A stretch of DNA of 64,000 nucleotides from Dimorphilus gyrociliatus (lineage: Eukaryota; Annelida; Polychaeta; Dinophilidae), in the NCBI GenBank assembly GCA_904063045.1, contig CAJFCJ010000008.1:1116001-1180000 (forward strand), read 5' to 3'. Of the stretch, positions 47,137 to 60,763 are shown piece by piece. A program made the position numbers and the translations under genes. The notes under the pieces are model-generated. The model searched no databases. It had not been told where the DNA came from and was given only the letters and a program-made list of their open reading frames with translations. The stretch's first letter is position 1; each line of letters opens with the position of its first letter.

Positions 47137-48045
47137 GGGAATCTACTGCATATATTTATCCCATCTCAAAAAAATACCACTTTTTCTAATCGAAAAATAT
47201 TCTAAATCTACGTCAGTTTTAATTTTAATAATTAACGAATTAACTCTAGATTGTTATAATAATATATTTTTGTATTATATTTAACTAATTATCAATGGTG
47301 GGTAATTAATCTAATTTAAAAAGAAGAATAAAGAAATGTGTATGGGATAATTGTAAAAAGTTCGTTCCATTGAGAATCCCTGCTTAGGTTGCCAGACATG
47401 AATACCATTACGGAAAATTGCATTAATGGATAACTCGGAAGAGAGATGGCGCTAGAATAAAAAAAATACACAATATTTTTTTATTTTCATATTTTTGTCA
47501 TTTATAGTAAAAAAGATGACTTTTTCTTAACTTATTATTAAACTCTTATGTTTACTTTCATTTTTCATGCTAATTGCACATTTTTACTCTTCGAAATTAT
47601 ACAACAAGAATTTTAAACAATTTACTTTGTTACTTTGTTTTGGCATCTGTTGAAAGCTACAAATCACCAATTTAATGCATTTTTACAATCCCTTAAGAAA
47701 AGTTTTTGTTCTTGAAAATTATTTGTAAATATTGCACTGCAAAGTGTATTCAAAATGAAATATTGGCAATATAAAAGGAATACTTAGCAACAACAGAAAT
47801 CATATTCTGTTAATGTCAGGGAATTTCATAGTCAAATAACTTTATTCTATACGAATCGATTTTATTAAGTCATCGATAAAAGTTGAGATAGAAAAGCTCA
47901 AAAGGGAATCGTTATGTGGGGAAAAAGAGGGAAAGATAAGAATGTTTTAGTAAGGAGTATCGTCTAATGGCTACTCAGAAGTAATTATTTTTCAATAAAT
48001 AACTTTTAAAGTTAATCTAACGTGAAGTTAGGGGAGAGAACTTAC

Positions 48046-48097
48046 AAGGCTCTTTATGTTTTGGATAGACAGGAAAGACGCTCAAAGCGATTGAAAA
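48046..48097 (-). other. Candidate 5' untranslated exon upstream of the TMEM26-like gene
   Basis: A TTTTTCAG acceptor (minus strand) and a GTAAGT donor bound 52 nt. A second donor-like site (GTTTGT) sits at 48172-48173 below a possible first exon reaching about 48290. The phases do not join in frame to the coding start at 47136 because an in-frame TAG lies directly upstream, so these would be untranslated. Confidence 0.35.
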
Positions 48098-48930
48098 CTG
48101 AAAAATGATCCTTAACAAAATAAAGACTAGATTAAATTGACAATGAAAAAGCTATCATTTATCGAGACAAACCTTCATATTTTGCAAAGTTTGCCGCACT
48201 GCCATAATTAGCCGTGGAATCTCTTTGTAGATATAGTCGAACGTTGCAGTCACAATTGTCTTGCATATTCTAAAGCCAACAAGGCAAATGGATGAAGCCG
48301 TCTAGATTGCTTTCAGACTTTGCAAACTGTGAAATTAGCCGTTGCAAAGCGACAGAGCGGGCAACTCTTTAATTCGTCTTTCGGTCAACGCATAAATTAT
48401 CTAGGCCTAAAAATATGAAAAAGAACAATTATTTACATAATTACATGTCATTCATTACTTGTAAATGTTTACAATGTTAAAGAATTAGAGAAGACGATAG
48501 TTATAGCCATCGTGTAAAATCTACGTAATTATAATTCGATTAGGAGGCTAGTTGTAGTAAGACGTGGCTTAGAAAATAACCGATAGCTAACTGATCATTA
48601 AAGATTTATCTATAAATTTCTATCAATTTATACTTAAGAGTAATAATTATATTCTTACTCACTTTTGACGTTGTCTCTTTTACAGTATCTGCTTACCAGT
48701 CACTCTCTTGCTTGTTTATGTCTCAGATTACGTCGGTGTCCTAGTGTCTCTACGCTTCCAGGCTGTCCTTGCCCCAACCTTTACCTCTCACTCTATCTTT
48801 CTCTATACCTCCTCCCTTTCTTATTCATTCACTTTTGTCCTACTGTCTTTCCCTCTTTCAGTCTCTCCCCTCGTTCTCTTTGGCTTTTTGTTTTCTCTGT
48901 CTCTGTCTCTCTGCCTCTCTCTGTCTCTGT

Positions 48931-48935
<5 letters not shown>

Positions 48936-48964
<29 letters not shown>
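48936..48964. repeat. (CT)n microsatellite within a pyrimidine-rich block
   Basis: CT repeat embedded in about 200 nt of CT-rich sequence. Confidence 0.85.
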
Positions 48965-48971
<7 letters not shown>

Positions 48972-50762
48972 TCGGAGCGTTATGTTTCTATCAATGCTCT
49001 CTCTCCAGCCCACTATTCCTCTGGCTTTAACTTTTGCTCTTATTTTGCGGGGGTATAAAAAAAAACATTTCTAGTGATGGATTACATTTTATTTGCACAT
49101 ATTTCGCGTTGGCCATCATCCCAATAACCCAAATGTATTTGCAAACGTGACTCATATTTTTAGCTCTTCATGTTGATAAAAGCTTTAGTTGAAACATTAT
49201 TGCATGTATTCAATATATGCAGTTGTATATAGTTGTATATATGTTTATATATTAATGTATTGTTTAAAACCTATTTAATGCCATCAATACAATAGATAGA
49301 ACTGCTATAAAGTATTATCATAACTTGATAAGTATTTTATACTTAATTTTCTTATATGAGAATATAAATCATTTAAAGTATTTTAGAACTTTATTATCAA
49401 CATTAAATAAGAGAAAGTTGAATTTATTCTTTTGAATGAGAGGGAAACAGCTAAAAGAACTTTTTAATTGAATAACCTATAAGAATTTTCCATTAATAAA
49501 ACCTTTATTATTGTATTTAAATAAACAAGGGAAATTAAAAAAACAATATCTATTTTATATATATATATATACTGCCTAAGTCTTGTTTATTAGCATATTC
49601 CATTTACAAACTATACATGAACTGTACATGCAGTATTGGAATCTCTCTGTATTTAAATTTAATAAAAAGTAATGGAAATTGCTAATTCTATAATATTTAT
49701 CAAAGTGTCTTATTACATTTTAAGCTAGCTTAGTATTAAATATCAATTGAAAATTATTACTAGTTACAATTTTTAACATAAGTTTTATTGGAAAACTTTT
49801 ATATTAAAATCAATTAATCAATGACTTTATCAGTTAATTATTTCATTAAGGAAATTCTAGTCAAATGAGATAATTAATTAAGAAAATTTATTTGGATGTG
49901 TTTCTTTATTTTTCTTGTATTGAAACAAATAGAATCTAACAAAAAAGAGAAAGACTTTAAAGATTTTATTCAATTTAATTATGTTGCACAGAACTTCTAT
50001 AAATAGCTATCTTTACCCTAGAAAAAGAATTGGAGGAAGGAAGAAAGGATGGACAGAAGAGAAATTTGGAAATGAAAATTTGATAAATTGTAAATTAATA
50101 AGTTGAAGAATAAAGATTGTTTTTATGATATTTAATATCTTTATATATATAAATATATATTCATATATCTATAAAGACCTTGAGAAATATAAATGTTTAA
50201 TAAATCTGGTTATTTATCATCTAGTATGAACAGGATTAAAAGAAATACTATTTATAAAGTACATAAGTTTAAAAGAACTGCCTTTTACTTCGGTTTAAAA
50301 TGAGGTATGTTTTGGAGTCTCAATGTCGGTGCATTAGATTTCTGTTATAAAGTATAGAAATACAACGTATTGGTTTTGTAAATAAGAGTTGCATTTATAT
50401 TAGACTTTTCGGACCTCTTTTGATGGGAAAAGTCATCCAAAGCAAACAATACTAAAGTCCTTCCGACGTGAAATAATTCTCTCTTTATTCGCGACGCAGA
50501 TTTTTTCATATATATATATATATATTCTGTATATTGTTTATATCGTACATACTGTAAACTACAGAAAGAATATGGAAATCTGTATGTGATATTTTTTCAT
50601 TTATTAATATTTACTCTCAAAAAGTCAAGGTTCTATACAGCCTATCGAAATTAATTACTATCAAATGTAAACAATTTTCTATCTAGCTTAGAAAAGCTTT
50701 TGAATCCGTCGAATTCAATTTACCAGCTTTGAAACATTGTTTTCTGCCTCTGCCTGTCTGCT

Positions 50763-50798
50763 GTCTATCTATCTATCTATCTATCTATCTCTATCTAT
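50763..50798. repeat. (CTAT)n microsatellite
   Basis: Seven or so CTAT/ATCT units. Confidence 0.9.
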
Positions 50799-51993
50799 AT
50801 CTCATTCCTGTTGTAAATTATAATTTTTTCATTATTCTTTCAATACTGAAATTAAGGTGAACACGATTTTCTTTTTAGGCCTTTTAACTTAAAAATTTCG
50901 ATCAATAAAAAATCATCAATCCATCATGGCAGTAACTCCATACAGATGGCAGCACAAGGGGAAAAAATTATTATTCGTTCATATTTATTTTAAAGGATAC
51001 TCGTGGTAATACAATAATAATAGTAAAAATATTAAAAAAGCTATTTTTATACTACTGTAACAGACTATAACTGAACAACGCTATATATTATGATTCAATC
51101 TTAGGAATTGATAATAGGGACGAGTCAGTGAACTGTCAAAGGACTTTTAAAATTACCCCACACTCTCTTGTTTAACAAGATGAACGATTTAATGATATCA
51201 AATAGTACTGTAGTTGTAAATATACAAGTAAATGATATTTTATATAAAGATAATATATGCAATACACGCTAGATTTGTAAATAAATAGAAATCGACAATT
51301 GTTAAGTTTAATAACTATTGTACGTTTATTGAAAAAGTAAATTCTTTCTCTTTCTGTATAAATGAATCTAAATGCATATCATATATAAATATAAGAAAAA
51401 AAACCAAAATAAATCATTGAAAACTGTTTCAAAATCATGGTCAAAGCATTATAAATGTTTATATATTTAACTATTGAAGTAATTTTAACAAACTTCTTTC
51501 CACGATTTTAACTATTAAAAAAAATTGCAACAAATGAAATTATTAGTACTTTATATCAGTTACTTTGACCTCTGTACAAAAATATATTATCACAAATATA
51601 GCTTTTAATGAGCCCAATCTTTGGTTAATTGAAAGATATTTACATATCTCTCAAAAAGACAACAAAACATTTTACATACGTTACATATGTACGCAGTATA
51701 TTGTATAAATTGTATATAAATATACATATTCATATATATATATACAATATTTTTATGTCTTTTTTCATCATTTATATTTATATATGGCACGGATATAGTA
51801 TTTCTATTTTTTGTCTAGTAGATTCATATATAATCAATGATAAGAATAAAAAAGAAATCGCGTTCCGGGTAATTTACTTTGGTCTATCTCAAAACTGCAA
51901 AATAACGAATGAATGGATTAAAAGGTGATGTCTGTAATTTAATCATAAATCTTAGCAAATTGATGATATTTATAGTTACTTTAGTAGCTTACT

Positions 51994-54900
51994 TTATGGA
52001 TCAATGCAACTATTTGCTCCAAAATACATAGTTCCTGTCAAATCTTGACAGGATTTACAACATTGGCTTCTATAGAAGGTTCCAGCCGTACAGGAATCGC
52101 AATTATCGGATACTATTTTATTACAATCGAGTCCAGCAATGGTAGGTGCATCAGCACAAACTAATGAAAGCATAGTGTTATTTATTTGTTTTCTTTATTA
52201 TGTACAGTATATACATATACTGTATATTTTATTACCTGGTCCAATTTGGGAATCGAGGGAGCATAAGCTGCAAGTTAAACGGCACTGAAGTCTTCTTACT
52301 TTATCTTCACACAGGTAACTTCTTTGCTCTCTTTTACATAATACAGAGTCATCTCTACATCCATTTTCAAACATCGCTGAAAGGTGAATAAACAAATAGT
52401 TATTTATCTGTTATTCAAAATTCTTTCTTTTTTAGTGAAAATGCTCTTAAGCGTAATATTAAAGAAATAGTTGTAATAACAATACACTGCATATAATGTT
52501 TAATTTAAAAATATTTTTATAATCGTTCGAAAAGAATGAATGAATTAAATTTAGCGAAAAGTACTCTTACAAATTTGACAATCGTATCCGTCATATCCTC
52601 GAGGGCAATCGCAAAAGTATCCACCTCCAACAGATTCCAAACATTCAGCGTTGTTTTGGCATGGGTTGGGATTGCATGGGCCAGGTCGATGGGTATCTTT
52701 AAGTAAAAGAGTATAAGATAAATTATAATTCCGATATACTAATATTAATATATAATTAAATTTTACATTTCGGTCCGACAGTAGTGGGAACGGGAGTAGA
52801 AAAAGGGTTAGCTGTAGGGCTAATAGTAGAGGTAGCTAAAATATAATGATGTTAGAAATTACAGAAAGAATCTTATTGCTTTTAAACTTACGACAAGCGT
52901 TACAGGTAACAGGACAAAGATCCTTTATCAAATCGCAGGTATACTTCTTAACAAGATTTGGGCAATTTGTATCTGTATCTTTACATTCTAGTAATTTAAA
53001 TAAAAAAGATATTAGGTTAACTTCAAGAAAATAAAAATTAGATAATCTTACTTGTTGTTTCTTGCGTAAGCTTTACATCTATAGTAGATATTGAAAAAAT
53101 CTAGTTTTTACATTCTATCAAATGAGAGTTAATATTGATATCATTTACCGTAAAAATCCCCTAACAGATTATATCTTCTACAACTATTACAACAAAGTGG
53201 CTTAAAAATTGAAGTCTGACAGCGATAGGGGGTTTTTATAACAGATCCTGAACAATCATTGCCGACATCGCTAGTAGTGCATTCTATAAATATGTGATGA
53301 AAAATAATGATTAATGTATATTTGAGAAAAAACAATTAATAGCTTCTATGTTACCTTCTCCTAGAGGTAATTGCAACGATTTACAAACTCCTATTTCCTC
53401 AGCTGTTGAAACAAAGTTGAAATTCTTTTACATTTTTTACCTTCCATATTTTTTGTGACTTACCGGAAGGTGTTTCACTTTTATCTATGCAAACTCCTTT
53501 GTAGCACCATCTGTTACCGAGAGTACCGCATGGTGTCCTATCAGCAGCTCCAAGTTTATGCACAACACATTTGCTTACTTTAGGGTCATCAGTCGGTACT
53601 GAACAGTAAAGGTGACTACAGATGTCTACTGCCCATGGTCTCTGACTTTCAGGCTGAAAAGAAATTTCATATAATTAGAAAAGTGGAGAGTATATAACCT
53701 GATCTAAATTTCATTTAACTGATCTAGATAGTTATATGAAAGCATAACGTCATTTTAACAGAGATCTTTTATTCACTTTTTCTTTATTATATCTTTAAAA
53801 AGTTGGAGATAATGCGAGATCTCTCGGCAAAAAGAACTAATTAAAAAACTTGATAATTAAAGAGAGATGAGAGGAACAAAGATATTACATGTAGGTAGGT
53901 ATATCAAGAAGTAAGCAGCATAGTGCATATGTGAACTAACTCCTCTCAAATGCTTTATTTGAGCATAAAGCTTATATTCCCATGTATAAAAGTACAATGA
54001 GTATATATAAAGTATATATATATATATCAATAAGTACATGCACACAGAGTATAATCTACACATTTTATACTTGTTCAATGACATAATACATAATATCCAC
54101 TATCCTAGAATTCTATTTAAATACACAATTTTGCTTATCCTACAGTAGAGTATGTTACTGTATATGTCTTTTACTAATAATACATATGTGTAATATAGAC
54201 CAAGAATCAACTTGTTGAAGAGCTTAAATGAGAAAAATACGTCTACTTACGCAGGCTCCATGAGATAAGGTAAATCTTGCTTTGCATTGCTCTGTTATGG
54301 AGAGATCATATTCTTTAGTTCTGAAATTGTCTCCAAGGCTTGGATCCAGTGTTCCGACTTCTTGTTTATTAAACGAAACACAGTTTTTATTTGCTAAACA
54401 AGTTCTTTTATATTTATCTGCTTCTCCAGTTACTAATCTCTTAATATCTCTAATTGAACAATCCGAAAATTTATAGGCTTTTTCATATTGACTTGGTGTT
54501 CTGGTTCTCAGAACGGGAGCCATGATGTTCATTTGATCATTTGCGCATGACACAGCAGAATCCGATCCATCATGAACAGCTCCTATGACATGAGCAACTT
54601 CATGTGCAAGTGGCCACCAGGAGGCGCTTCCTATATCTTCAATGACAGCTAAACCTCCCTCTTTTCCAAATTTGCAAACACCATTCCATCTGGCCGTTCC
54701 TGTGATGTGTATATTAGTAGTTTTGTACTTAAAAAACTATTATAATTCAAGCTTTACCTATTATGACGTCTGAGTATCCTGCAGCAGATTGATCTTTTCT
54801 AGCCAAATTTCGTCTAATATTTTGTAATAAAAGCACAAATGTTAAATATTCTAAATCTTGTATAAAATATAATAAAAAAAATCAAAACTTTATACTTTGT

Positions 54901-57555
54901 AAATAATACAATAACGTCCATCTTATACCAGCCATAGCTTTGACGTACTTTCCATTCTCCAAGATTATCAAGAATTGTATCTGAATCTACAACATCAGTT
55001 TCGTAACTAGTTCCTCTAGCAAGGTAAGAACCTCTGTAGAGAGCGGCATCTTGAGAATTTTCCTAATAAATTAAAAAGAAATTCCGTCATAGGTATACAC
55101 AAAACTTCCATTAAAAGATTTTTGACTAGTTATTTACCACTAAAAACTTTAAATTGGATAGCCACAAAGTGACACAAATTCCCCATCGTCTGGCGTCAAT
55201 ACTCTTGTAAACAACATCTGCATCGTTAAAAATTTCTGCGTAATGAAGTTGAAGAAGTCTTTTAATAATTTCAAAATCGTGAGGTCTGCCCGCTTCTCTT
55301 TCTCGAGTGTAGAAACTAAAATATTTTTTTAATAGTGATTATTAACATTAAATAATTAGATAAGATTATGAGGAATGAAAGATTCATACAATTGGTACAC
55401 ATCTTTAGGAACAACAGCCATAACCTCTATGTGGATATCTTTGCAAGTTGTTTGTGTTTGGGTAGGAGAAGCAAAGGTTGAATCATCTGAAGCTGCTGGA
55501 GGAGAATGTTCTTCAGAATCAATAGCCAATCCACCTTCGCCTGCACCAAATACAATACTACCACCACCTGGGATAGGTTCATTATCATTTGTAGGTTTTT
55601 CTTCATCCTCTCCAATAGGTTGGATGACGTGTGGAACTCCATCTTTTACTGGATCATTATTTTCAGGAAAGCCATTTAGTTCGTTGCTAAAGTCTTTCTT
55701 TTCAATTTTTGTGAGTTTATACTTCTTTTCTTTCATGACAAACTTTCCTTCCTAAAACGCAAAAAAGCCATAGTAGCAATACAAAAAAGGATTCTTTCGT
55801 CTTACTGATTAAGAGAAAAAAGTATAGCATGAATAGATATTAAATCTCTTTTTATATTATAATGAAAGGAGCAGGTAAGTACATGACACATTAACTATAA
55901 AATACACCTAAAAACAAAGGTGAAACACCTAGATCAGCACATTCCTTTGTATAACAAAATCATTTTTAAAGTTCAGTTTCCTTGAAGAAAAACTTCCTGT
56001 ATTATTCATAGAGATTAAATTTGATTATCAATTGTCATATTAATTGGAATTACTATTGATATTTATTATAAGAAAATATATTTAAGAGCTATACGCTTTG
56101 ACAAGAACGTAAAATGTTGGATTTTATCTTTTCTCGAGAAGTCTCGAATGCCCACGCTCTTTTTTTTCTTTTAAGTTCTTTTTACAAAAACTAGTGTATC
56201 TATAATTTTAAGGAAAATGTGAAATACTTTTGCATTATCTCTCTATGCTCACATAAAAAATAGAAATTTTATTACTTAAAGCATTTTTCCTTTCTTAAAC
56301 CTTTCAACATTTTATTGATAGTTCAAAAAGTAGAGGCTCTTTTAAAAGAATGCTATTTCTCGAAGGCCTAAATGGTGCCAACCTGAGTCAATTTAGAAAT
56401 TCCTTACGAAAAAAATTGACAAGATATATTCATTCAGCATAAAAGAGATAATCGGTAACCTAGTCCTTTTTTATTCTATTTCCGGCGGAATTATAGGGAA
56501 AAATGCTAACAATTCTGTTCGTTTGAATTGTTCATTTAACAATTTATGCAAATTAGTTTCTGATGAGTTGATGTTATAGTTTCGCTAATTTTAGAATAAT
56601 AGAAGGTCTTAGGTTTGTGAATATTTTTTCCTATTTATGACCGTAAAATAAATGAAATAACATGAACTGACCATAGATCTAAGAGTGACAGAGCCTCTTT
56701 TTGCTCCTGAAACAATCATAGCTGCATGGTTATCCTTATCTTGATAGACTCCAAGATTAAAAACAGGCTTTCCATCTCCCTTTATAGAAGATGGAAACAA
56801 ATTGTTTAAAATTTTTTTTGCTTCGTCTTCATCGAGTATTGTTGGGAAAGCTTTTATATTTTCAACTCTTTTCAAGTTCAACTTAATGCTCTCATCTTTA
56901 GAAACAGCAAATGATGATTTAATCTGCTTGGGCAGAATGTCGTCATCTCTTTCATTTTCCTTGATGAGAATAATTTGCTTCTTTTCCTTTGGTTCGAACC
57001 AGCCTGGAAGTATCGACGAGCCGCCAGTACCAATTGAGCCGTTATTTCTAATGGGAGAATCAGTTGTTGTTTGACCTGAGATCGTAACTAAATTTGTTGA
57101 TGAACTTGCGGTATCATCACCGGTAGAAGGAAGAGGGGTAGATTGTTGTTCTTCTTTTTCTGGCGTTTCAATTAAAGTAGTTTGTTCAGAGTGTTCATTT
57201 TCGCCAGATTTGATTTCACCATCTGTAGTTTCTTCATCTGTTTCTGAGGAATGACTATCAGAAGCATTTTCTGAAATATCAGTTGGAGACACGGTGTCTT
57301 CTTTTTCTACATTGTCATCCACGTCGTTAGTATTTGTGGTATTATATTCCTTGTCAGCATTATTAGACACTGGATCTGGGACTTCAGTAGCTTGTGGAGC
57401 AGATGAGACTAGAGGGGTTGTTGGGTCCTCTTTAATCACTCCACCTTTTTTCACAATGGAAAATTAGAAAAGATTTCAAAGTTATTTAAAGAAAATTTCA
57501 TTTTACCTGAAGCAATTAAAAAGATAGAACAGACTAAAAGAGCTTTCATCCACAT
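51994..57555 (-). CDS. Secreted reprolysin (M12B) metalloprotease, ADAMTS-like, with ShKT and EGF modules
   Basis: Sixteen exons, minus strand: 57507-57555, 56672-57444, 55390-55751, 55138-55315, 54896-55062, 54758-54813, 54251-54699, 53464-53653, 53355-53402, 53149-53283, 53052-53078, 52892-52987, 52767-52835, 52571-52696, 52236-52376, 51994-52160. They give 1010 residues. Domain order: signal peptide (MWMKALLVCSIFLIA); a long Thr/Ser/Glu/Asp-rich region to about residue 220; remainder of the propeptide; metalloprotease from about 380 with DVIVLF and the zinc site HEVAHVIGAVHDG near residue 561, plus the Met-turn MNIMAP; an ADAMTS-type cysteine-rich segment (DRTPCG, WCYKGVC) at about 680-740; an ShK-like module; a canonical ShKT (CKDTDTNC to CPVTCNAC); a Ser/Thr/Pro linker; an EGF domain (CNPNPCQNNAEC, CDCPRGYDG); a second ShKT (CRDDSVLC to CRLTCSLC); and a last ShK-like module. 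All catalytic residues are present. I see no thrombospondin type 1 repeat, so it is not a standard ADAMTS. Confidence 0.88.
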
Positions 57556-58494
57556 CTTTGCCTGTCCAAGACGCCTGTATAGAACAATATATAAAGTAAA
57601 GAAAATTTAAGACAACTATTAAGAATAATACTCGATTAGGTCAAATTTGCGTACGTAAGAATTTCCTGTTAAAAGAAAATTGAGGGAATGCAAAGAGTTT
57701 GCTTATTGAGGCCTCTTCTATTCAATTTCTGTTTACCTTTTCTGTCGATTCATTTATATTACACCAACTTTTTTTAATCGAAAATAGCTATGTAGGCCTA
57801 ATTTTGAATATGATTGATATACAGTCCTCTACAAAAAAATAGTCTTTAATACGAGGATAATGCGGAGAAATACCATAGACACGAATCATCAAAAATTGAG
57901 CAATAGTAAGAAAATATTTGTTGAAAGAAAATATACTTTAGTTTTCTATTCAAAGTACTTAATTTCAGCTAAGACCAAATAGGTTGCAAAGTTTGTTTTA
58001 TAATTAAAAGAGAGTTTAATATCTTCCTATATAAAATAGAATATAAAAAGAAAATAGCAGAAAAAAATTACTGATGTAAAAAATAGAGGGAAAGAAAGTT
58101 TTGAATTCATATGATTTAATTATACGTAATAATGAATAAACTAAGTGTAACTTACTGACCAAAGCATGTATCAATGTCAATTCAAACCTTGAATCTAAAA
58201 TTTAACGATAGGATTTTTTTTTCACGTGTGGGTGTTTAGGTACAGATAGATGGCGCTTTGCTATTTTTTCTTGGAGCTCTTGATACAAGAAAATATTCTA
58301 TGAATTCAATAACAATCGTACAAGTTCAACAAAGGATTTATTAAATTGTCATTTACAATGTTTAAAACAGGAATGTTAATGGGGGGAACGACTTGTAGTA
58401 CAATAGAATAATTTAGCCTATAGATAACAGTTGGCCCTTTTAAGACAAGACGCAAAGATTATTTATGAGAGATGATAGAAATAAACAGAATAAT

Positions 58495-58526
<32 letters not shown>

Positions 58527-60066
58527 GGGGAGGGAAGAGAAAAAAAGAGTGGAGGAGGAGAATAAAAGAATGAAGGTGATAGAGAGAAGAGTTATAAAGA
58601 ATAAGAAAGGGTGAAAATAGGAGTAGTTAAACACGGAAGTGTGTAGGTTGAATGATAAAGCGAGGCTTAACAAACACTACTTTAACGTGTGAGTAATATA
58701 AATGTTACTTATTGGGAATTTAAGCATGAATTCAACTTGTTCAGGAAACTTTGAATTAAAAAAACCTTAGGGAAGAAAATATTTGAGTTGATAAAATCAT
58801 AGGAAGATTATAGTAGAAAAGAAGAGCGCAACATATCTTATTACTTAAAACCTTTTAGCGAAAAGGAATTAATGGAATTCTCTAGATAAACTCTTAATCA
58901 GTTGAATAATAATTAAGCAAAATAATAGCACCTGTTTAGTAAAAAATCATGGTATTATTACATAATTATAGTTAATGGAGCTCTAAACTAATAAATCATA
59001 AGGAGGGAAGTAAAAATAAAAAGAAAATGAGATTTTAGTGAAGAAAAATGAGTAAATTGTGTTCTGGATAATATTGATATAGTCTGGATAGAGCTGATGT
59101 AAGTTTAATTATATAGGGCTCAAATTCACATTATTTAGAGGTATGCTTTATTCTATTCTTTCTCAGAGTGTATTCTTATTCTTCTATGAATAGTAAACAA
59201 TATTTCCTCTGCTCATCTCATAATGATCGTATAACAATGCTAAGTGTGTTTAGAAGAGAAGGTGGAAAGAGACGAATTAAATGCAACTGGTCCTGAATAT
59301 CAAGTGCTAGCTTGGCGCCATCTATGAAATAACTTTTTAATATAGAAATTGCAAATGGTTAGATCTTTGGTCAAGAAGAGTAGTTAACTCTACTGTTCTT
59401 GAATTTCTCTTTATTTTTATTTTAATAAAGAGTAAGTTAAACAAGAATAATTAATTGGCTAATAAAATGTCACTTTAAATGACATATATAAAGAAAAATT
59501 GTATTAAACTAAAATCAGGAAAAGAAGATTGTCCATCTTTCAATTGTTATCAATTAACATTTGGTATTGTGAAATTCCATGTACTGGCTATCAAACAAAT
59601 GGACAATATTACGGTAGACAACTTGAAAGGCTGCATGTCATCAGCAACAAGCAAACTTATTAGCAATCCAGCTTCAGTGCAGAGTGGACAAAAATCAAAT
59701 TTGGCAAGGCACAGCCTTTAGTCTTAATTTAGCTTTGTCACATTTTTTTCCAGATGGCTATTACGGTTTATACAGTATTTTTTTTTCTGGTTTTCATCCT
59801 AACAACAGTTTTACAGTTTTCATATAGACTTTTTTTTAATTGTTTTGCCATTTAAGATTTTCCTTTCTTTTTAATTCAGTAAATGTTTTTATTTTATTGA
59901 ACAAACTGCACTACAACATTTATCAACATACACAACATCTAAAAAATTGTTTTTTTCATCCTTTTTCATAATGTCTGTATATGTTTTGTATATTTTAATT
60001 CGTTTTTATTTAGCTAATCTCTCGCTTGATTATTAATTATCAATGAAATTGTTTATAATTGATCAA
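57556..60066. other. Spacer between the protease promoter and the GPCR 3' end
   Basis: Contains the protease promoter side, a GA run near 58493-58522, AGATGGCG motifs at 58248-58255 and 59316-59323 (minus), and TTTATT near 60004 that could be the GPCR poly(A) signal. An 80-residue frame at 59479-59721 has no recognised domain. Confidence 0.5.
58493..58522. repeat. (GA)n microsatellite
   Basis: Fifteen or so GA units followed by a purine-rich stretch. Confidence 0.9.
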
Positions 60067-60680
60067 CTAATTTCCACCTGTTCTATTCTTTAGCAATCTT
60101 TGCTGCTGACTGCAATTCTTAGAATAACTATCTAGGCTAGTAGTAGCCATGCTATGGCCTTGATTAATTGCCGTGTGAGAATTGCGTAACCATACCACAG
60201 TTCCTCGGCTTCCCTCTAATCCCCTATCGTATTGTACGCATGGTAGCCATCTAAATATAAATTTAAAACCAGCTCGAAATCTTGCGTTCATATAACAGTA
60301 GACTAAGGGATTGTACATTGAATTACTCATAGCTAACCAAAATATGATTAGATAAATTTCTTGAATATGGGGATGGCTATTAATGTTATTATTTATGTTG
60401 ATGAGTATAAAATAAAGATGTTGCGGTAGCCAGCATATACCAAATATAATTACAATGATTATCATCATCTTAACAATCTACAAAAAAAAGAAGATATATT
60501 ATTAATTATCAACAATAAAATCTTCTCTGTCTTACTCTTCTTTTCGATTTTATTGCCTGAACAGAAGTAGTTTCGCCAATGACGTCACCTCCCCATAATT
60601 TTAAACCTACTCGACTGTAAGTGGCTGCGATTATGGTTAGTGGTAGGAAATATTCCAAAACCATCAGGAATACGTCATAA
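60067..60680 (-). CDS. Tachykinin-receptor-like GPCR, last two exons (5' partial)
   Basis: Minus-strand exons 60536-60680 and 60067-60477 join in phase 0 and give the C-terminal 184 residues. The first carries TM5 (FLMVLEYFLPLTIIAA, then TYSRVGLKLWG), where tachykinin receptors read YFLPLLVIGYAYTVVGITLW. The second carries TM6 (IIIVIIFGICWLPQHLYFIL), ECL3 and TM7 with the NP-x2-Y motif (FWLAMSNSMYNPLVYCYMN), followed by RFRAGFKFIFRW. These are close matches to tachykinin/neurokinin receptors, which couple to Gq. The upstream exon begins in phase 2, and no matching exon lies in the remaining 3.3 kb, so TM1-TM4 are outside the window. The TM6/TM7 match is strong; other rhodopsin-family peptide receptors are less likely. 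Confidence 0.85.
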
Positions 60681-60763
60681 CTGTTGAAAATAAATATCTT
60701 TGATAAGTTTCGCTGTTGTAAATTAATAAACGTAAAATATAGCTATAAGTAAGAGTCTGAACT

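Larger units (their letters stand above)
47137..51993. other. Spacer between TMEM26-like 5' end and protease 3' end
   Basis: Contains the candidate untranslated exons near 48.05-48.3 kb, a CT-rich block at 48.75-48.97 kb whose open frames are low complexity, TA runs and a (CTAT)n repeat. AGATGGCG lies at 47444-47451. No gene supported. Confidence 0.5.

Noticed and set aside
48665-49074. Three overlapping Ser/Leu-rich frames over 100 residues
   Set aside because: Products of a CT-rich low-complexity block.
54600-54640. CCACCAGGAGGCGC, resembling a vertebrate CTCF site
   Set aside because: It encodes the residues before HEVAH in the protease catalytic exon on the other strand and has a mismatch at the K position; treated as coincidence.
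3534-57796. Recurrent TAGGCCT heptamer (about ten sites)
   Set aside because: Only modestly above what composition would give by hand estimate, with no positional pattern.
59479-59721. 80-residue plus-strand frame with several Cys
   Set aside because: No recognised family, no promoter or splice support; possibly an old transposon fragment.
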